Below are positions 36,590-45,382 of a stretch of DNA of 64,000 bases, piece by piece. The notes under the pieces were generated by a model. That model saw only the letters and a list, made by a program, of their open reading frames with translations. It was not told the origin of the DNA and did not search any database. Both the position numbers and the translations under genes were made by a program. The stretch comes from Streptomyces sp. NRRL B-3428. GTDB taxonomy: Bacteria; Actinomycetota; Actinomycetes; Streptomycetales; Streptomycetaceae. The stretch is from assembly GCA_000721375.1 (NCBI GenBank), contig JOGW01000003.1, positions 558,001 to 622,000 on the forward strand. Direction: 5' to 3'. The first letter of the stretch is position 1, and each line of letters opens with the position of its first letter.

Positions 36590-36684
36590 GCTTCGCGTCG
36601 CGTCGCGTCGGTCGCCGTCGGCGGATGACGTACGGCTGTCGCCCGGGGGGCGAAGGCTGAGGGCCGGCAAGCAACAGCCTCACC

Positions 36685-36840
36685 GGGTCCCCGGCGACAA
36701 CAGCCTCAGCCGGGCACGCGACGGGTCCCCGGCAACCGCCTCAGCCGGGCACGCGACGGGTCCCCGGCAACCGCCTCAGCCGGGCACGCGACGGGTCCCC
36801 GGCAACCGCCTCAGCCGGGCACACGACGGCAACCACCTCA
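36685..36840. repeat. Tandem repeat, 35-nt units
   Basis: Four units beginning GGGTCCCCGG and containing CCTCAGCCGGGCAC (one of 38 nt, two of 35, one partial) plus a degenerate end that reaches the stop codon of the adjacent minus-strand secreted-protein gene. The unit length is not a multiple of three. The array fills the gap between two convergent genes. Confidence 0.85.
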
Positions 36841-37272
36841 CCCGGGCAGCAGCCCCGACGCCCCGCCGACCACCGGCAGGTCCCGTACCGAGCTGCCGGA
36901 GGACAGCGGGCCCGTGACCAGGGCCGAGCTGACCGGCTTGAAGTCGGCGAGCTGGGTGCCGACGGAGTTGTCCAGGGGGTCGACGCCCGTACCCGCCAGC
37001 GGGTTCAGACGCAGGCTCTTCGCCGGGCCGACCGCGAAGCCGACCGCATCCTTGACCGCCTCGCCCGGCGTCGCCGTGTCGACATCGCCCACCGGCGTCC
37101 CGAGCCCGAACGTGAGCGGCATCGCGGCCGCACCCGCCCCGCCCGCCGACACCCCGAGGGCGATCCCGGTCGCGGAGGCGACGAGGCCCACCCGGGCCGC
37201 CACCCGGCCCCGCTGTCTGGGCGCCGCGTGGCGTCCCGTCCCGCGTCCCGACAGTCCTGTCAGCCGTGCCAT
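36838..37272 (-). CDS. Hypothetical secreted protein
   Basis: A 144-residue protein with an Arg-rich n-region, a hydrophobic core (VGLVASATGIALGVSAGGAGAAA) and a likely signal cleavage after GAAA. The mature part of about 90 residues is Gly/Val/Pro-rich with repeated L-P-V and short G-rich turns; no domain is recognised. A second secreted protein of similar style lies at 43.5-43.9 kb. Its stop codon touches a tandem repeat array. Confidence 0.7.
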   Translation of the reverse strand: MARLTGLSGRGTGRHAAPRQRGRVAARVGLVASATGIALGVSAGGAGAAAMPLTFGLGTPVGDVDTATPGEAVKDAVGFAVGPAKSLRLNPLAGTGVDPLDNSVGTQLADFKPVSSALVTGPLSSGSSVRDLPVVGGASGLLPG

Positions 37273-37388
37273 GGAGTCACCTCATGAGGTAATCGTGAGG
37301 CCACGCAGCGTAGTTGAGGTGTGAGCTGCGTTTCAAAGCACGTCTGCCGGGATGAGCCGAACGGGACCATGCCTCACACTGGTGTTCT

Positions 37389-38027
37389 GTGAGCTCCCAC
37401 CCTCCGATACCGACCCGCGTCGTCCTGCTCTGCGGCCCCTCCGGCGGCGGCAAGACGCGTCTCGCGGCCCTCTCCGGACTTCCGGTGCTGCGCCTCGACG
37501 ACTTCTACAAGGAAGGCGACGACCCGACTCTGCCGGTCGTCGCGGGCGGGACGGACATCGACTGGGACGCGCCCGCCTCCTGGGACGCGGACGTCGCGGT
37601 CGCCGCGATCGTCGAGCTGTGCCGTACGGGACGTACGCGCGTACCCGTCTACGACCTCTCCACGAGCTCCCGTACGGGCCAGGAGGCGCTGGACATCGAG
37701 CGCACCCCCCTGTTCATCGCGGAGGGCGTCTTCGCCGCGGAGCTGGTCGACCGCTGCCGTGAGCTCGGGGTGCTCGCCGATGCGCTCTGTCTGCGCGGGC
37801 GGCCCTCGACCACGTTCCGGCGCCGCTTCGTGCGCGATCTGCGCGAGGGCCGCAAGTCCGTGGCCTTCCTGCTGCGCCGCGGCTGGCGGCTGATGCGCTC
37901 GGAGCGCACGATCGTGGCCCGCCAGGTGGCGCTCGGTGCGCACGCCTGCAACAAGGAAGAGGCCCTCGGCCGCCTGGCCGCCGCGGCGGCGGGTCGCTGC
38001 CAGAAGGCGCGTACGGCGACGTCGTAA
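37389..38027 (+). CDS. udk: Uridine kinase-like P-loop nucleoside kinase
   Basis: Phosphorylates uridine and perhaps cytidine to the monophosphate for salvage. Walker A is GPSGGGKTRLA, followed by LRLDDFYKEGDDPTLP with the conserved DDFY, and FIAEGVFAAEL. The 212-residue length fits uridine kinases. The GTG start is 117 nt from the divergent secreted-protein gene. It is close to other nucleoside genes but has no CTACGCGCGTAG palindrome upstream. Confidence 0.85.
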   Translation: MSSHPPIPTRVVLLCGPSGGGKTRLAALSGLPVLRLDDFYKEGDDPTLPVVAGGTDIDWDAPASWDADVAVAAIVELCRTGRTRVPVYDLSTSSRTGQEALDIERTPLFIAEGVFAAELVDRCRELGVLADALCLRGRPSTTFRRRFVRDLREGRKSVAFLLRRGWRLMRSERTIVARQVALGAHACNKEEALGRLAAAAAGRCQKARTATS

Positions 38028-38073
38028 GCCCGCTCGGAACGGGATCCGCGGGAAACCCCGCAAAAAAGCAGCA

Positions 38074-38106
38074 GGACCGGAAAAGACCCCCCGGCCTCTC
38101 CGGTCC
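38074..38106. terminator. Probable terminator after the uridine kinase gene
   Basis: An 8-bp stem GGACCGGA/TCCGGTCC with a 17-nt loop lies 46 nt after the stop. Confidence 0.5.
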
Positions 38107-38274
38107 CGCTGCCCTGCTCCTCCACGTCCCCCGTGAGGAGCTCCCCGTTACCCCCCTGCTCACCCGTAGGGATCCCCCGTGATCCCACCGGGCTTCCGGT
38201 GCCCCCTCACAGGGCGCCGGACCCCCATGCGGCCGCCGCCTCCCCCCGGGGACGACGACCGACGATCGATGCGC

Positions 38275-39024
38275 TCAGGCGACCAGTTCGCCGAAGCACT
38301 CCTCCTGGTCACGGCCGAAGGCGAGGACCTCGTCCTCGCGCAGCCGGCGCAGCGAGCGCCAGATGCTGGACTTCACCGTGCCGACGCTGATGTCGAGGAT
38401 GTCGGCGATCTCCGGGTCGGTGCGGCCCTCGTAGTAGCGAAGGACCAGCATCGTGCGCTGGAGTTCCGGCAGCCGGGTGAGCGCCTGCCACAGGACCGCG
38501 CGCAGCTCCGTGCCGCGCATCGCGTCTGTGTCGCCGACCGTCTCCGGCAGCTCCTCGGTCGGGTACTCGTTCAGCTTGCGGCGGCGCCACGCGCTGATGT
38601 GCAGGTTCGTCATGGTGCGGCGGAGGTAGCCCCCGACCGCGGCCTTGTCGCTGATCCGGTCCCAGGCCCGGTACGTCGAGAACAACGCGCTCTGCAGCAG
38701 GTCCTCGGCCTCGAAACGGTCACCGGTCAGGTGGTAGGCGGTGGCGTACAGGGAGGCGCGGCGCTCCTGGACGTAGGCGGTGAACTCCGCTTCCGACCGG
38801 GGCACCTGCTCCCCCGAGGCCTCCCCGTACGCTGCTCCCCCGTCAGTCGAGCCGGCCACATCGACAACCGTCATGTAACCGGTGTGCTGACGTCCGGTGC
38901 TGCGAGCACACCCCCGTCCGCTCACAGCGCCGGACTTCTCGAATCCCCCGTTGGCGGACTTCGTGACGTCGTGCAGACGCGTGACAACTGCGCTTGTGCT
39001 GGTGCTGTGCGACAGCGTGTTCAT
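38275..39024 (-). CDS. sigQ: RNA polymerase sigma factor SigQ (SigE-like ECF)
   Basis: ECF sigma factor divergent from afsQ1-afsQ2. Region 2 (TAYHLTGDRFEAEDLLQSALFSTYRAWDRI...) and region 4 (RLPELQRTMLVLRYYEGRTDPEIADILDISVGTVKSSIWRSL) are intact. The 249-residue length includes about 80 variable N-terminal residues. I chose the ATG preceded by GGGGGGCGCGAG. In S. coelicolor sigQ is activated by AfsQ1 and opposes its effects on antibiotic production; that is known for S. coelicolor and inferred here. An AfsQ1-type site lies 73 nt upstream. Confidence 0.92.
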   Translation of the reverse strand: MNTLSHSTSTSAVVTRLHDVTKSANGGFEKSGAVSGRGCARSTGRQHTGYMTVVDVAGSTDGGAAYGEASGEQVPRSEAEFTAYVQERRASLYATAYHLTGDRFEAEDLLQSALFSTYRAWDRISDKAAVGGYLRRTMTNLHISAWRRRKLNEYPTEELPETVGDTDAMRGTELRAVLWQALTRLPELQRTMLVLRYYEGRTDPEIADILDISVGTVKSSIWRSLRRLREDEVLAFGRDQEECFGELVA

Positions 39025-39423
39025 CTCGCGCCCCCCGTCGTGGAGTCCGTGTTCGTTCCGGTGCTGAGAATCCTGCCCGGCCACTTCGACGGCGGTGTCA
39101 GCCAACTGTCACAGACCTGTCACAGGGCGCTGTGTCTTTACGCGGGCCCGACAACCCCGTCCTCACGGGGCCGCGAACGCCTGGTCCGCGCAGGCCGGCA
39201 CGGTGCGCGGGCACCGGGCGACATCCCAAGTGCGCGCCCGCACGAGGGCGTTCACCAGGCCCTCTGCGGCCGCTGCCGGCAGGCATGACCCCCGTGGATC
39301 ACGCGCCGGAAGCCGCCGGCGGTTCCGCGAGAACCGCGAAGAGGGGCCCCGGCCTTGCGGGGGTTGGGTGTGGGACCTGCCCAACTGTCGATACGGCGCC
39401 ATGGGATGGGCCAGAATGACCAC
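39025..39423. promoter_or_regulatory. sigQ-afsQ1 divergent regulatory region
   Basis: About 400 nt without a gene. It contains three AfsQ1-type half-sites near sigQ (see separate entry). A CAGAAT box 6 nt before the afsQ1 GTG suggests that afsQ1 is leaderless. The middle portion (39130-39360) is GC-rich with no element I recognise. Confidence 0.6.
39097..39123. promoter_or_regulatory. AfsQ1-type binding site, three direct repeats
   Basis: GTCAG-N6-GTCAC-N6-GTCAC. The last two match the published AfsQ1 consensus GTnAC-N6-GTnAC exactly and the first differs in its last base; all are spaced 11 bp apart. It lies 73-99 nt upstream of sigQ, the known AfsQ1 target in S. coelicolor. Confidence 0.75.
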
Positions 39424-40101
39424 GTGCCTTCCCTGTTGCTGATCGAGGACGACGACGCCATCCGGACGGCCCTGGAGATGTCACTGACACGCCAGGGTCA
39501 CCGCGTGGCCACGGCTGCCACCGGCGAGGACGGACTGAAGCTGCTCAGCGAGCAGCGGCCCGACCTCATCGTGCTGGATGTGATGCTGCCCGGCATCGAC
39601 GGCTTCGAGGTGTGCCGCCGTATCCGGCGCACCGACCAGTTGCCGATCATCCTGCTGACCGCGCGCAATGACGACATCGACGTCGTGGTCGGTCTGGAGT
39701 CGGGCGCTGACGACTATGTGGTCAAGCCGGTGCAGGGCCGGGTGCTCGACGCCCGGATCCGGGCCGTGCTGCGGCGCGGTGAGCGCGAGTCCACCGACTC
39801 GGCCACGTTCGGTTCGCTGGTGATCGACCGCTCGGCGATGACGGTCACCAAGAACGGCGAGGATCTGCAGCTGACACCCACCGAGCTGCGGCTTCTTCTG
39901 GAGCTGAGCCGCAGACCCGGACAGGCGCTGTCGCGGCAGCAGTTGCTGCGTCTCGTGTGGGAGCACGACTATCTCGGCGACTCCCGGCTCGTGGACGCGT
40001 GTGTGCAGCGGCTGCGCGCCAAGGTGGAGGACGTGCCGTCCTCGCCGACGCTGATCCGTACCGTGCGCGGCGTGGGCTACCGCTTGGACACGCCTCAGTG
40101 A
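39424..40101 (+). CDS. afsQ1: Response regulator AfsQ1 (OmpR/PhoB family)
   Basis: Transcription factor phosphorylated by AfsQ2; in S. coelicolor it activates antibiotic clusters and sigQ under high-glutamate conditions. The receiver domain has the acidic pocket DDD (9-11), phospho-acceptor Asp52 in IVLDVMLPG, and Lys in VVKP. The winged-helix C-domain (about 130-225) contains LTPTELRLLLELSRRPGQALSRQQLL. The GTG start gives the expected 225 residues. The stop overlaps the afsQ2 start (GTGA). Confidence 0.96.
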   Translation: MPSLLLIEDDDAIRTALEMSLTRQGHRVATAATGEDGLKLLSEQRPDLIVLDVMLPGIDGFEVCRRIRRTDQLPIILLTARNDDIDVVVGLESGADDYVVKPVQGRVLDARIRAVLRRGERESTDSATFGSLVIDRSAMTVTKNGEDLQLTPTELRLLLELSRRPGQALSRQQLLRLVWEHDYLGDSRLVDACVQRLRAKVEDVPSSPTLIRTVRGVGYRLDTPQ

Positions 40102-41765
40102 CACGGAAGTCCTCCGCGGCACGGAAGTCCGCCGCGTACGACAGCGAGCTGCGCCAGGGTGCCGACGACGCCGCCGAGCAGCCGCAGAGTTGGGGCCGCA
40201 GGATCTCGGCCAAGCTGCGCTTCACGAGTCTGCGGCTGCGGCTCGTCGTGGTGTTCGGCCTGGTCGCGCTGACCGCCGCGGTGTCCGCTTCCGGGATCGC
40301 CTACTGGCTCAATCGCGAAGCCCTGCTCACCCGCACCCAGGACGCGGCGCTGAACGACTTCCAGGAAGAGATGCAGAACCGGGCGGCGACGGTGCCGCGC
40401 GACCCCGGGCAGGTGCAGCTGCAGGACGCGGCGGACGCCATGTCGCTGAGCAGCCAGCAGTACAGCGTGCTCCTGATCGCCGAGGACGCGGACGGCAAGG
40501 GGATCTCCGCGAAGGCCGGCGACTACCCCGCCTTCACGCTCGCCGATGTGCCCAAGTCACTGCGGGACGCGGTGAACGAGCCGCAGGAGCAGTCCTCCGG
40601 CGGCCCGGCCACCTACCGGATGTTCTGGCAGCGCACACAGCTGGACGGGACGCCGTATCTCGTGGGCGGTACGCGGGTGGTCGGCGACGGGCCGACCGGT
40701 TACATGCTGAAGTCGCTCGCACCCGAGCAGAAGGATCTGAGTTCGCTGGCCTGGTCGCTCGGCATCGCGACGACGCTGGCGCTGATCGGGGCCGCACTGC
40801 TCGCGCAGGCCGCCGCGACCACCGTGCTGAAGCCCGTGCACCGGCTGGGAGTCGCTGCGCGGCGGCTCGGCGAGGGGAAGCTCGACACGCGCCTGAGGGT
40901 GTCGGGGACGGATGAACTGGCCGAGCTCTCAAGGACGTTCAACCGGACCGCCGAGTCCCTGGAGAAGAAGGTCGCGGACATGAGCGCACGGGAGGAGTCC
41001 AGCCGGCGCTTCGTCGCGGACATGTCCCATGAGCTGCGTACGCCGCTGACCGCGATCACGGCCGTCACGGATGTCCTCGAGGAGGAAGAGGACAGCCTCG
41101 ACCCGATGATCGCTCCCGCCGTGCGCCTTGTCGTGAGCGAGACGCGGCGGCTCAACGACCTCGTGGAGAACCTGATGGAGGTCACCCGCTTCGACGCGGG
41201 CACGGCCCGTCTCGTACTCGACGACGTCCATCTCGCGGACCAGATCACGGCCTGTATCGACGCACGGGCCTGGCTGGACGCGGTGGATCTGGACGCCGAG
41301 CGCGGCATCATGGCGCGGCTCGATCCACGCCGGCTCGATGTGATCCTGGCGAACCTGATCGGCAACGCGCTCAAGCACGGCGGCTCCCCGGTGCGCGTCT
41401 CGGTGCGGCTGGAGGACGGCGCGGACGGCGCGGACGGCAAGGCGGGTGCGGACATCGTGATTTCGGTACGCGACCACGGTCCGGGTATTCCGGAAGAGGT
41501 CCTTCCGCATGTCTTCGACCGCTTCTACAAGGCCAGCGCCTCACGGCCGCGGTCGGAGGGTTCGGGGCTCGGCCTGTCGATCGCCCTGGAGAACGCGCAC
41601 ATCCACGGCGGCGAGATCACCGCGGCCAACTCACCCGACGGCGGCGCGGTGTTCACACTGCGGCTGCCGCAGGACGCGTCGTGCCTCGTGGAGCCGCAGG
41701 ACGGCGGGGACATCGGTGCCTCGTCCGGCGCGGACTCCGCCGAGGCCGCGGAGAGTGCGCGATGA
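40098..41765 (+). CDS. afsQ2: Sensor histidine kinase AfsQ2
   Basis: Membrane sensor kinase that phosphorylates AfsQ1. A cytosolic tail of about 45 residues, a first membrane helix (55-75), an extracytoplasmic sensor (about 75-215) and a second helix (about 218-238) precede HAMP, HisKA (phospho-His in MSHELRTPLTAIT) and HATPase (N box NLIGNALKHGG; DHGPGIP; GSGLGLSIA). The tail is Ala/Glu-rich. The GTG overlaps the afsQ1 stop by 4 nt, and its own stop overlaps the lipoprotein start, giving a three-gene operon. The input signal is not evident. Confidence 0.96.
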   Translation: MTRKSSAARKSAAYDSELRQGADDAAEQPQSWGRRISAKLRFTSLRLRLVVVFGLVALTAAVSASGIAYWLNREALLTRTQDAALNDFQEEMQNRAATVPRDPGQVQLQDAADAMSLSSQQYSVLLIAEDADGKGISAKAGDYPAFTLADVPKSLRDAVNEPQEQSSGGPATYRMFWQRTQLDGTPYLVGGTRVVGDGPTGYMLKSLAPEQKDLSSLAWSLGIATTLALIGAALLAQAAATTVLKPVHRLGVAARRLGEGKLDTRLRVSGTDELAELSRTFNRTAESLEKKVADMSAREESSRRFVADMSHELRTPLTAITAVTDVLEEEEDSLDPMIAPAVRLVVSETRRLNDLVENLMEVTRFDAGTARLVLDDVHLADQITACIDARAWLDAVDLDAERGIMARLDPRRLDVILANLIGNALKHGGSPVRVSVRLEDGADGADGKAGADIVISVRDHGPGIPEEVLPHVFDRFYKASASRPRSEGSGLGLSIALENAHIHGGEITAANSPDGGAVFTLRLPQDASCLVEPQDGGDIGASSGADSAEAAESAR

Positions 41766-42361
41766 GGCGGCGTACCGCTGCGGCCGTGCTGGCTGCCGCC
41801 TGCGCGGTCCTGCTCTCCGGGTGCGGCATCCGGCCCACCGAGGTGCCCACCGAGTTCGGGGCCGCTCCTTCGCGGGTGCCCTGTACGAGGTCGGCGTCCG
41901 AAGTGGCGGCGCGGACGGCCGTCGAGCTGCCCGTGCGGGTGTATCTGATCTGCGGCCTGCAGCTGGTGAGCGTGGACCGTACGGTCTCGGTCACCGACGG
42001 ACGGTCGCCGGACGACCGGGTGGTGCTGGCCCAGGCGCTGCTCGACGAGCTGCGGGAGCCGCTCTCCGAGCCGGAGACGAAGGCCGGGTTCACCTCGGAC
42101 GTGGAGTCCGTGATCACCGTACGGGCGCCTCGTGACGAGGATCCGTCCGAGGCCCTGCGGCTGAGCACTCCCCCGGAACGCTTGACGCCCGTCGCGCTGG
42201 CCCAGGTGATCTGCACGCTGGTCAACGGGGTGGGCGCGGGCTCGGACTCCGTGGTCCTCGGCGGCACGGCACCGCGTGCGCCGCTGCGGGCGTACACGTG
42301 CACCGACGAGGTCCGCAGACAGCCCGGGGTGGCGGCGGTGCCTTCGGAGTCCGTGAAGTGA
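41762..42361 (+). CDS. Lipoprotein of the afsQ operon
   Basis: A 199-residue lipoprotein with signal MRRRTAAAVLAAACAVLLSG and lipobox LLSGC (Cys about 21). No enzyme domain is recognised; the mature part is mostly polar with a few Cys. Its ATG overlaps the afsQ2 stop (ATGA), so it is co-translated with the two-component system, as in S. coelicolor SCO4905. A sensory accessory role for AfsQ2 is plausible inference. Confidence 0.88.
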   Translation: MRRRTAAAVLAAACAVLLSGCGIRPTEVPTEFGAAPSRVPCTRSASEVAARTAVELPVRVYLICGLQLVSVDRTVSVTDGRSPDDRVVLAQALLDELREPLSEPETKAGFTSDVESVITVRAPRDEDPSEALRLSTPPERLTPVALAQVICTLVNGVGAGSDSVVLGGTAPRAPLRAYTCTDEVRRQPGVAAVPSESVK

Positions 42362-42564
42362 CGGGTTCGGTCTGAGGCCTACGGGACGGCGCGGGCTCCG
42401 ACGGCGATACGAGGCACAGGAAGGCGAGCAGCGCGAACCCCGGGGACGGGATCCGGGCCCGGTAGCCGTGCGCGCGGACCGTCCGCACCGGTGTGATGCG
42501 TTCCCTCTCCTCCGCTTGCGCCACTCGCGGAACCGTTTCCACGTAACCCTGCGTCTAGGGGGGC

Positions 42565-43113
42565 GTGCAGCGTCTGGGACTCGGCGGGCTGGCCGCCATC
42601 CGCTTCCGCGCGGCAGGGGCCCTGCTCCTCGTCGCGCATCTGGCCTTCGTCGGCTGGATCACCCTGCGCCCCCTCGATGTGCCGTGGGTGACCGCGGCGA
42701 ATCTGCAGCCGTTCGCCGGGATCAAGGCGGATCTGGCGCTCGGGCCGCGTGCGGCCGCCCACCGGATCGGTGAGGGGCTCGGACTGCTCGCACCGCTCGG
42801 ATTCCTGCTGCCGCTGGCCGCGGGCCGGCTGCACGCCTCCAAGCTCGGCTCGTTCCTGCGGACCGTCGCCGCGGGGGCCATGCTCTCGCTCGGCATCGAG
42901 CTCCTCCAGACCGCCGTACCGGGGCAGGTCGTCGACATCGACTCGTTGCTCCTGAACACGGCCGGGGTCGCCATCGCCCATCTCGCCGTGGTCCCCGCGG
43001 CCCGGTCCCGTATCCGCCGCTGGAAGGGCGAACCCCGAGAGCTTCCCCTGCCCAGGGACGAGGCTTCTCAGGGGCCGACCCCGACGATTCCCAGGGTCGG
43101 GATCGCCCCGTAG
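42565..43113 (+). CDS. VanZ family protein
   Basis: Integral membrane protein of 182 residues with about four to five helices and the VanZ pattern (GWITLRPLDV; NLQPFAGIKADL; then the VDIDSLLLNTAGVAIAHLA helix near the end). VanZ proteins contribute to glycopeptide (teicoplanin) tolerance or are of unknown function. The GTG start has AGGGGGG upstream. It is 203 nt beyond the afsQ operon, in a gap that shows no gene. Confidence 0.82.
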   Translation: MQRLGLGGLAAIRFRAAGALLLVAHLAFVGWITLRPLDVPWVTAANLQPFAGIKADLALGPRAAAHRIGEGLGLLAPLGFLLPLAAGRLHASKLGSFLRTVAAGAMLSLGIELLQTAVPGQVVDIDSLLLNTAGVAIAHLAVVPAARSRIRRWKGEPRELPLPRDEASQGPTPTIPRVGIAP

Positions 43114-43203
43114 CCTGACGCTTTGCCCCGTTCGCAGCCGTAGCTTTTAAGTACACCGAGGCACCGACCAGGAAGCCTCACAACGGTTCGCGAAGGAGCC
43201 ACC

Positions 43204-43422
43204 ATGACCGCCCTTTCCCGCCCCCGCAACGGACGGATGATCGGCGGAGTGTGCGCAGCGCTGGCACGGCGCTTCGGCACCTCCGCGACCACGATGCGCG
43301 TGATCTTCCTCGTGTCGTGTCTGCTGCCCGGCCCCCAGTTCCTGCTCTACCTGGCGCTCTGGGCGCTGCTGCCCGCCGAGAAGAACTCCATGGCGAAGGA
43401 CACCGCCGCGCCTGCGTGGTAA
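43204..43422 (+). CDS. PspC domain protein
   Basis: A 72-residue protein of the phage-shock PspC type: an N-terminal RPRNGRMIGGVCAALARRFG motif, a helix near 31-53 (MRVIFLVSCLLPGPQFLLYLALWALL) and a short tail. It may bind other membrane proteins or regulators during envelope stress. The start is an ATG with a strong upstream AAGGAG (10 nt). It converges on the next secreted-protein gene, with a large hairpin between. Confidence 0.85.
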   Translation: MTALSRPRNGRMIGGVCAALARRFGTSATTMRVIFLVSCLLPGPQFLLYLALWALLPAEKNSMAKDTAAPAW

Positions 43423-43476
43423 GCCTCGCGAGCGCACAGCGCCGCTCGAAGCGAGCGCATGGAGCCGCTCACAGCA

Positions 43477-43521
43477 CGAAGGGCGCCCGCCCGGAGACAG
43501 ACTCCGGTGGGCGCCCTTTCG
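43477..43521. terminator. Bidirectional terminator between PspC and the secreted-protein gene
   Basis: An outer stem CGAAGGGCGCCC/GGGCGCCCTTTCG and an inner CCGGAG/CTCCGG stem sit between the two convergent genes. Confidence 0.75.
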
Positions 43522-43539
43522 CGTGTACGACGCGTGGAT

Positions 43540-43941
43540 TCAGCCGATCGGCAGGCCCGAGATCGGCAGACCGCCGCTGACCGGCAGACCGCCCACGGGA
43601 AGACCGCCCACAGGAAGACCGCCGAGGGGCAGCGTGCTGGTGCTCACCGGCAGACCGCCGAGCAGACCCGCCACCGGGTCGGTGTCCGCCGGGAGCGACT
43701 GCTCGATGGTGGGCTTGGCGGTGCTCAGACCGCTCGTGAGCGCACCCTGCCCGGCGTCCACCGCCTCGGTCGCGCCCGGCAGGCTCTTGGTCACCTGCCC
43801 GAGCGGCAGGTCCTGGGTGACCGCACCGACGGCCTGGGCGGGGTCGGGGAGAGCGGGCGCTGCCGACGCGGTGCCCGCGCCCGCTGCGGCGAAAGCGGCA
43901 CCGAGAGCGGCGACACCGAGGGTCTTGGCAGACTGCTTCAT
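43540..43941 (-). CDS. Hypothetical secreted protein with GLP repeats
   Basis: A 133-residue secreted protein with signal MKQSAKTLGVAALGAAFAAA, probably cleaved after ASA/AP. The C-terminal 40 residues contain a GLPVGG-type repeat (about six near-identical units). No domain is recognised. The start ATG has AAGGACG upstream; an in-frame upstream start would add an implausible leader. The C-terminal repeats may be a binding or flexible surface region. Confidence 0.75.
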   Translation of the reverse strand: MKQSAKTLGVAALGAAFAAAGAGTASAAPALPDPAQAVGAVTQDLPLGQVTKSLPGATEAVDAGQGALTSGLSTAKPTIEQSLPADTDPVAGLLGGLPVSTSTLPLGGLPVGGLPVGGLPVSGGLPISGLPIG

Positions 43942-44034
43942 GGTGAATACGTCCTTGTAGACGGGGAGTTCTTGAGCGGTCCCGCAAGCTATCCAGGCCC
44001 GCCGCCCGGCCGCAAACACCGTCAACGTATGAAA

Positions 44035-44064
44035 AGCGGCCGGGAATTGATCTCCCCGGCCGCT
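44035..44064. terminator. Hairpin terminator after adenosine deaminase
   Basis: A 10-bp stem AGCGGCCGGG/CCCGGCCGCT with a 10-nt loop lies 25 nt beyond the stop of the minus-strand add gene. Confidence 0.7.
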
Positions 44065-44088
44065 CCCCCGACTTCGGTTTTCGGCTGC

Positions 44089-45234
44089 TCAGCCCCCGGA
44101 ACCGCTGGTCGCAGCGGTCTGCTGGAACAGCCACTCCGACTTGAGCTCGGCGTAGCCGGGCTTGATCACGTCGTTGATCATGGCGAGTCGTTCATCGAAA
44201 GGAATGAACGCTGATTTCATCGCATTGACTGTGAACCACTGCATGTCATCGAGCGTGTAGCCGAAAGTACCGACCAGGTGCTCGAATTCACGGCTCATGC
44301 TGGTGCCGGACATCAGGCGGTTGTCGGTGTTCACCGTCAGCCGGAAGTGCAGCTTGCGGAGCAGACCGATGGGGTGGTCGGCGTACGAAGTGGCCGCGGC
44401 CGTCTGCAGGTTGGACGTGGGGCACATCTCCAGCGGGATGCGCTTGTCGCGTACGTACGAGGCGAGACGGCCGAGCTTCACGGAGCCGTCGTCGCTGACC
44501 TGGATGTCGTCGATGATCCGCACGCCGTGGCCGAGCCGGTCGGCGCCGCACCACTGCAGGGCCTGCCAGATGGAGGGCAGACCGAAGGCCTCGCCCGCGT
44601 GGATCGTGAAGTGGTTGTTCTCGCGCTTGAGGTACTCGAAGGCGTCGAGGTGGCGGGTGGGCGGGAAGCCCGCCTCTGCGCCCGCGATGTCGAAGCCGAC
44701 GACGCCGAGGTCGCGGTAGCGGTTGGCCAGCTCGGCGATCTCCAGGGCGCGGGCCGCGTGGCGCATCGCGGTGAGCAGGGCGCCGACGCGGATGCGGTGG
44801 CCGTTGGCCTTCGCACGGCGCTCGCCCTCACGGAAGCCCTCGTTGACCGCCTCGACGACCTCTTCGAGGGTGAGGCCCGCTTCGAGGTGCTGCTCGGGCG
44901 CGTAACGGATCTCGGCGTAGACGACCCCGTCCTCGGCCAGGTCCTCGGCGCACTCGGCGGCGACCCGGAAGAGCGCTTCCTTGGTCTGCATGACGGCGCA
45001 GGTGTGCGCGAAGGTCTCGAGGTAGCGGGGCAGCGAGCCCGAGTCGGCGGCCTCGCGGAACCAGATGCCGAGCTTGTCGGGCTCCTGCTCCGGGAGGTTC
45101 TCGTAGCCCACTTCGCGGGCGAGATCGATGATCGTCCCGGGGCGCAGGCCGCCGTCGAGGTGGTCGTGAAGCAGCACCTTGGGGGCCCGGCGGATCTGGT
45201 CCGGGGTCGGGGAGGGAATGGTCTGGCTCGTCAT
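44089..45234 (-). CDS. add: Adenosine deaminase
   Basis: Deaminates (deoxy)adenosine to (deoxy)inosine, the substrate of the phosphorylase encoded at 28.4 kb. The metal site is visible: LHDHLDGG (HxH), HAGE (His and catalytic Glu) and the NTDN motif near residue 315, where the usual second Asp is Asn. CPTSN is also present. The 381-residue length is normal for actinobacteria. The ATG is 6 nt after a TAGAGT -10 box with no Shine-Dalgarno, so it is probably leaderless, and the operator palindrome lies just upstream. Confidence 0.95.
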   Translation of the reverse strand: MTSQTIPSPTPDQIRRAPKVLLHDHLDGGLRPGTIIDLAREVGYENLPEQEPDKLGIWFREAADSGSLPRYLETFAHTCAVMQTKEALFRVAAECAEDLAEDGVVYAEIRYAPEQHLEAGLTLEEVVEAVNEGFREGERRAKANGHRIRVGALLTAMRHAARALEIAELANRYRDLGVVGFDIAGAEAGFPPTRHLDAFEYLKRENNHFTIHAGEAFGLPSIWQALQWCGADRLGHGVRIIDDIQVSDDGSVKLGRLASYVRDKRIPLEMCPTSNLQTAAATSYADHPIGLLRKLHFRLTVNTDNRLMSGTSMSREFEHLVGTFGYTLDDMQWFTVNAMKSAFIPFDERLAMINDVIKPGYAELKSEWLFQQTAATSGSGG

Positions 45235-45240
45235 TGCCGC

Positions 45241-45246
45241 ACTCTA
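45241..45246 (-). promoter_or_regulatory. Leaderless -10 box of add
   Basis: TAGAGT on the minus strand lies 6 nt before the ATG. The operator begins 4 nt further upstream. Confidence 0.5.
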
Positions 45247-45250
45247 CCGC

Positions 45251-45262
45251 CTACGCGCGTAG
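45251..45262. promoter_or_regulatory. CTACGCGCGTAG palindrome upstream of adenosine deaminase
   Basis: A perfect 12-bp palindrome in context TCTACGCGCGTAGG on the minus strand, 16 nt upstream of the start codon and next to the -10 box. Confidence 0.65.
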
Positions 45263-45382
45263 AGCGCGCCGGTGCCGAGCCGTTTCGTTTTCTGTGACCT
45301 CTCCTGTGACACCCGGTGCCGATACGTAACAGTGACCCCCGGGTCAGGTTCCGTACACCCGCATTTCTGAGAATGTTCTGTC

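Noticed and set aside
36685..36840. CRISPR array
   Set aside because: Units are directly adjacent with no unique spacers; it is a plain tandem repeat.
37631..37642. GTACGCGCGTAC inside the uridine kinase gene as a sixth nucleoside operator
   Set aside because: The outer bases differ from CTACGCGCGTAG on both sides and it lies within coding sequence, so it is probably codon usage.
39490..42361. Horizontal transfer of the afsQ region
   Set aside because: Base composition and gene order match the surrounding Streptomyces core; nothing suggests transfer.
42362..42564. Small gene between the afsQ lipoprotein and VanZ
   Set aside because: No frame shows a convincing start, Shine-Dalgarno and coding bias; it is left as non-coding.
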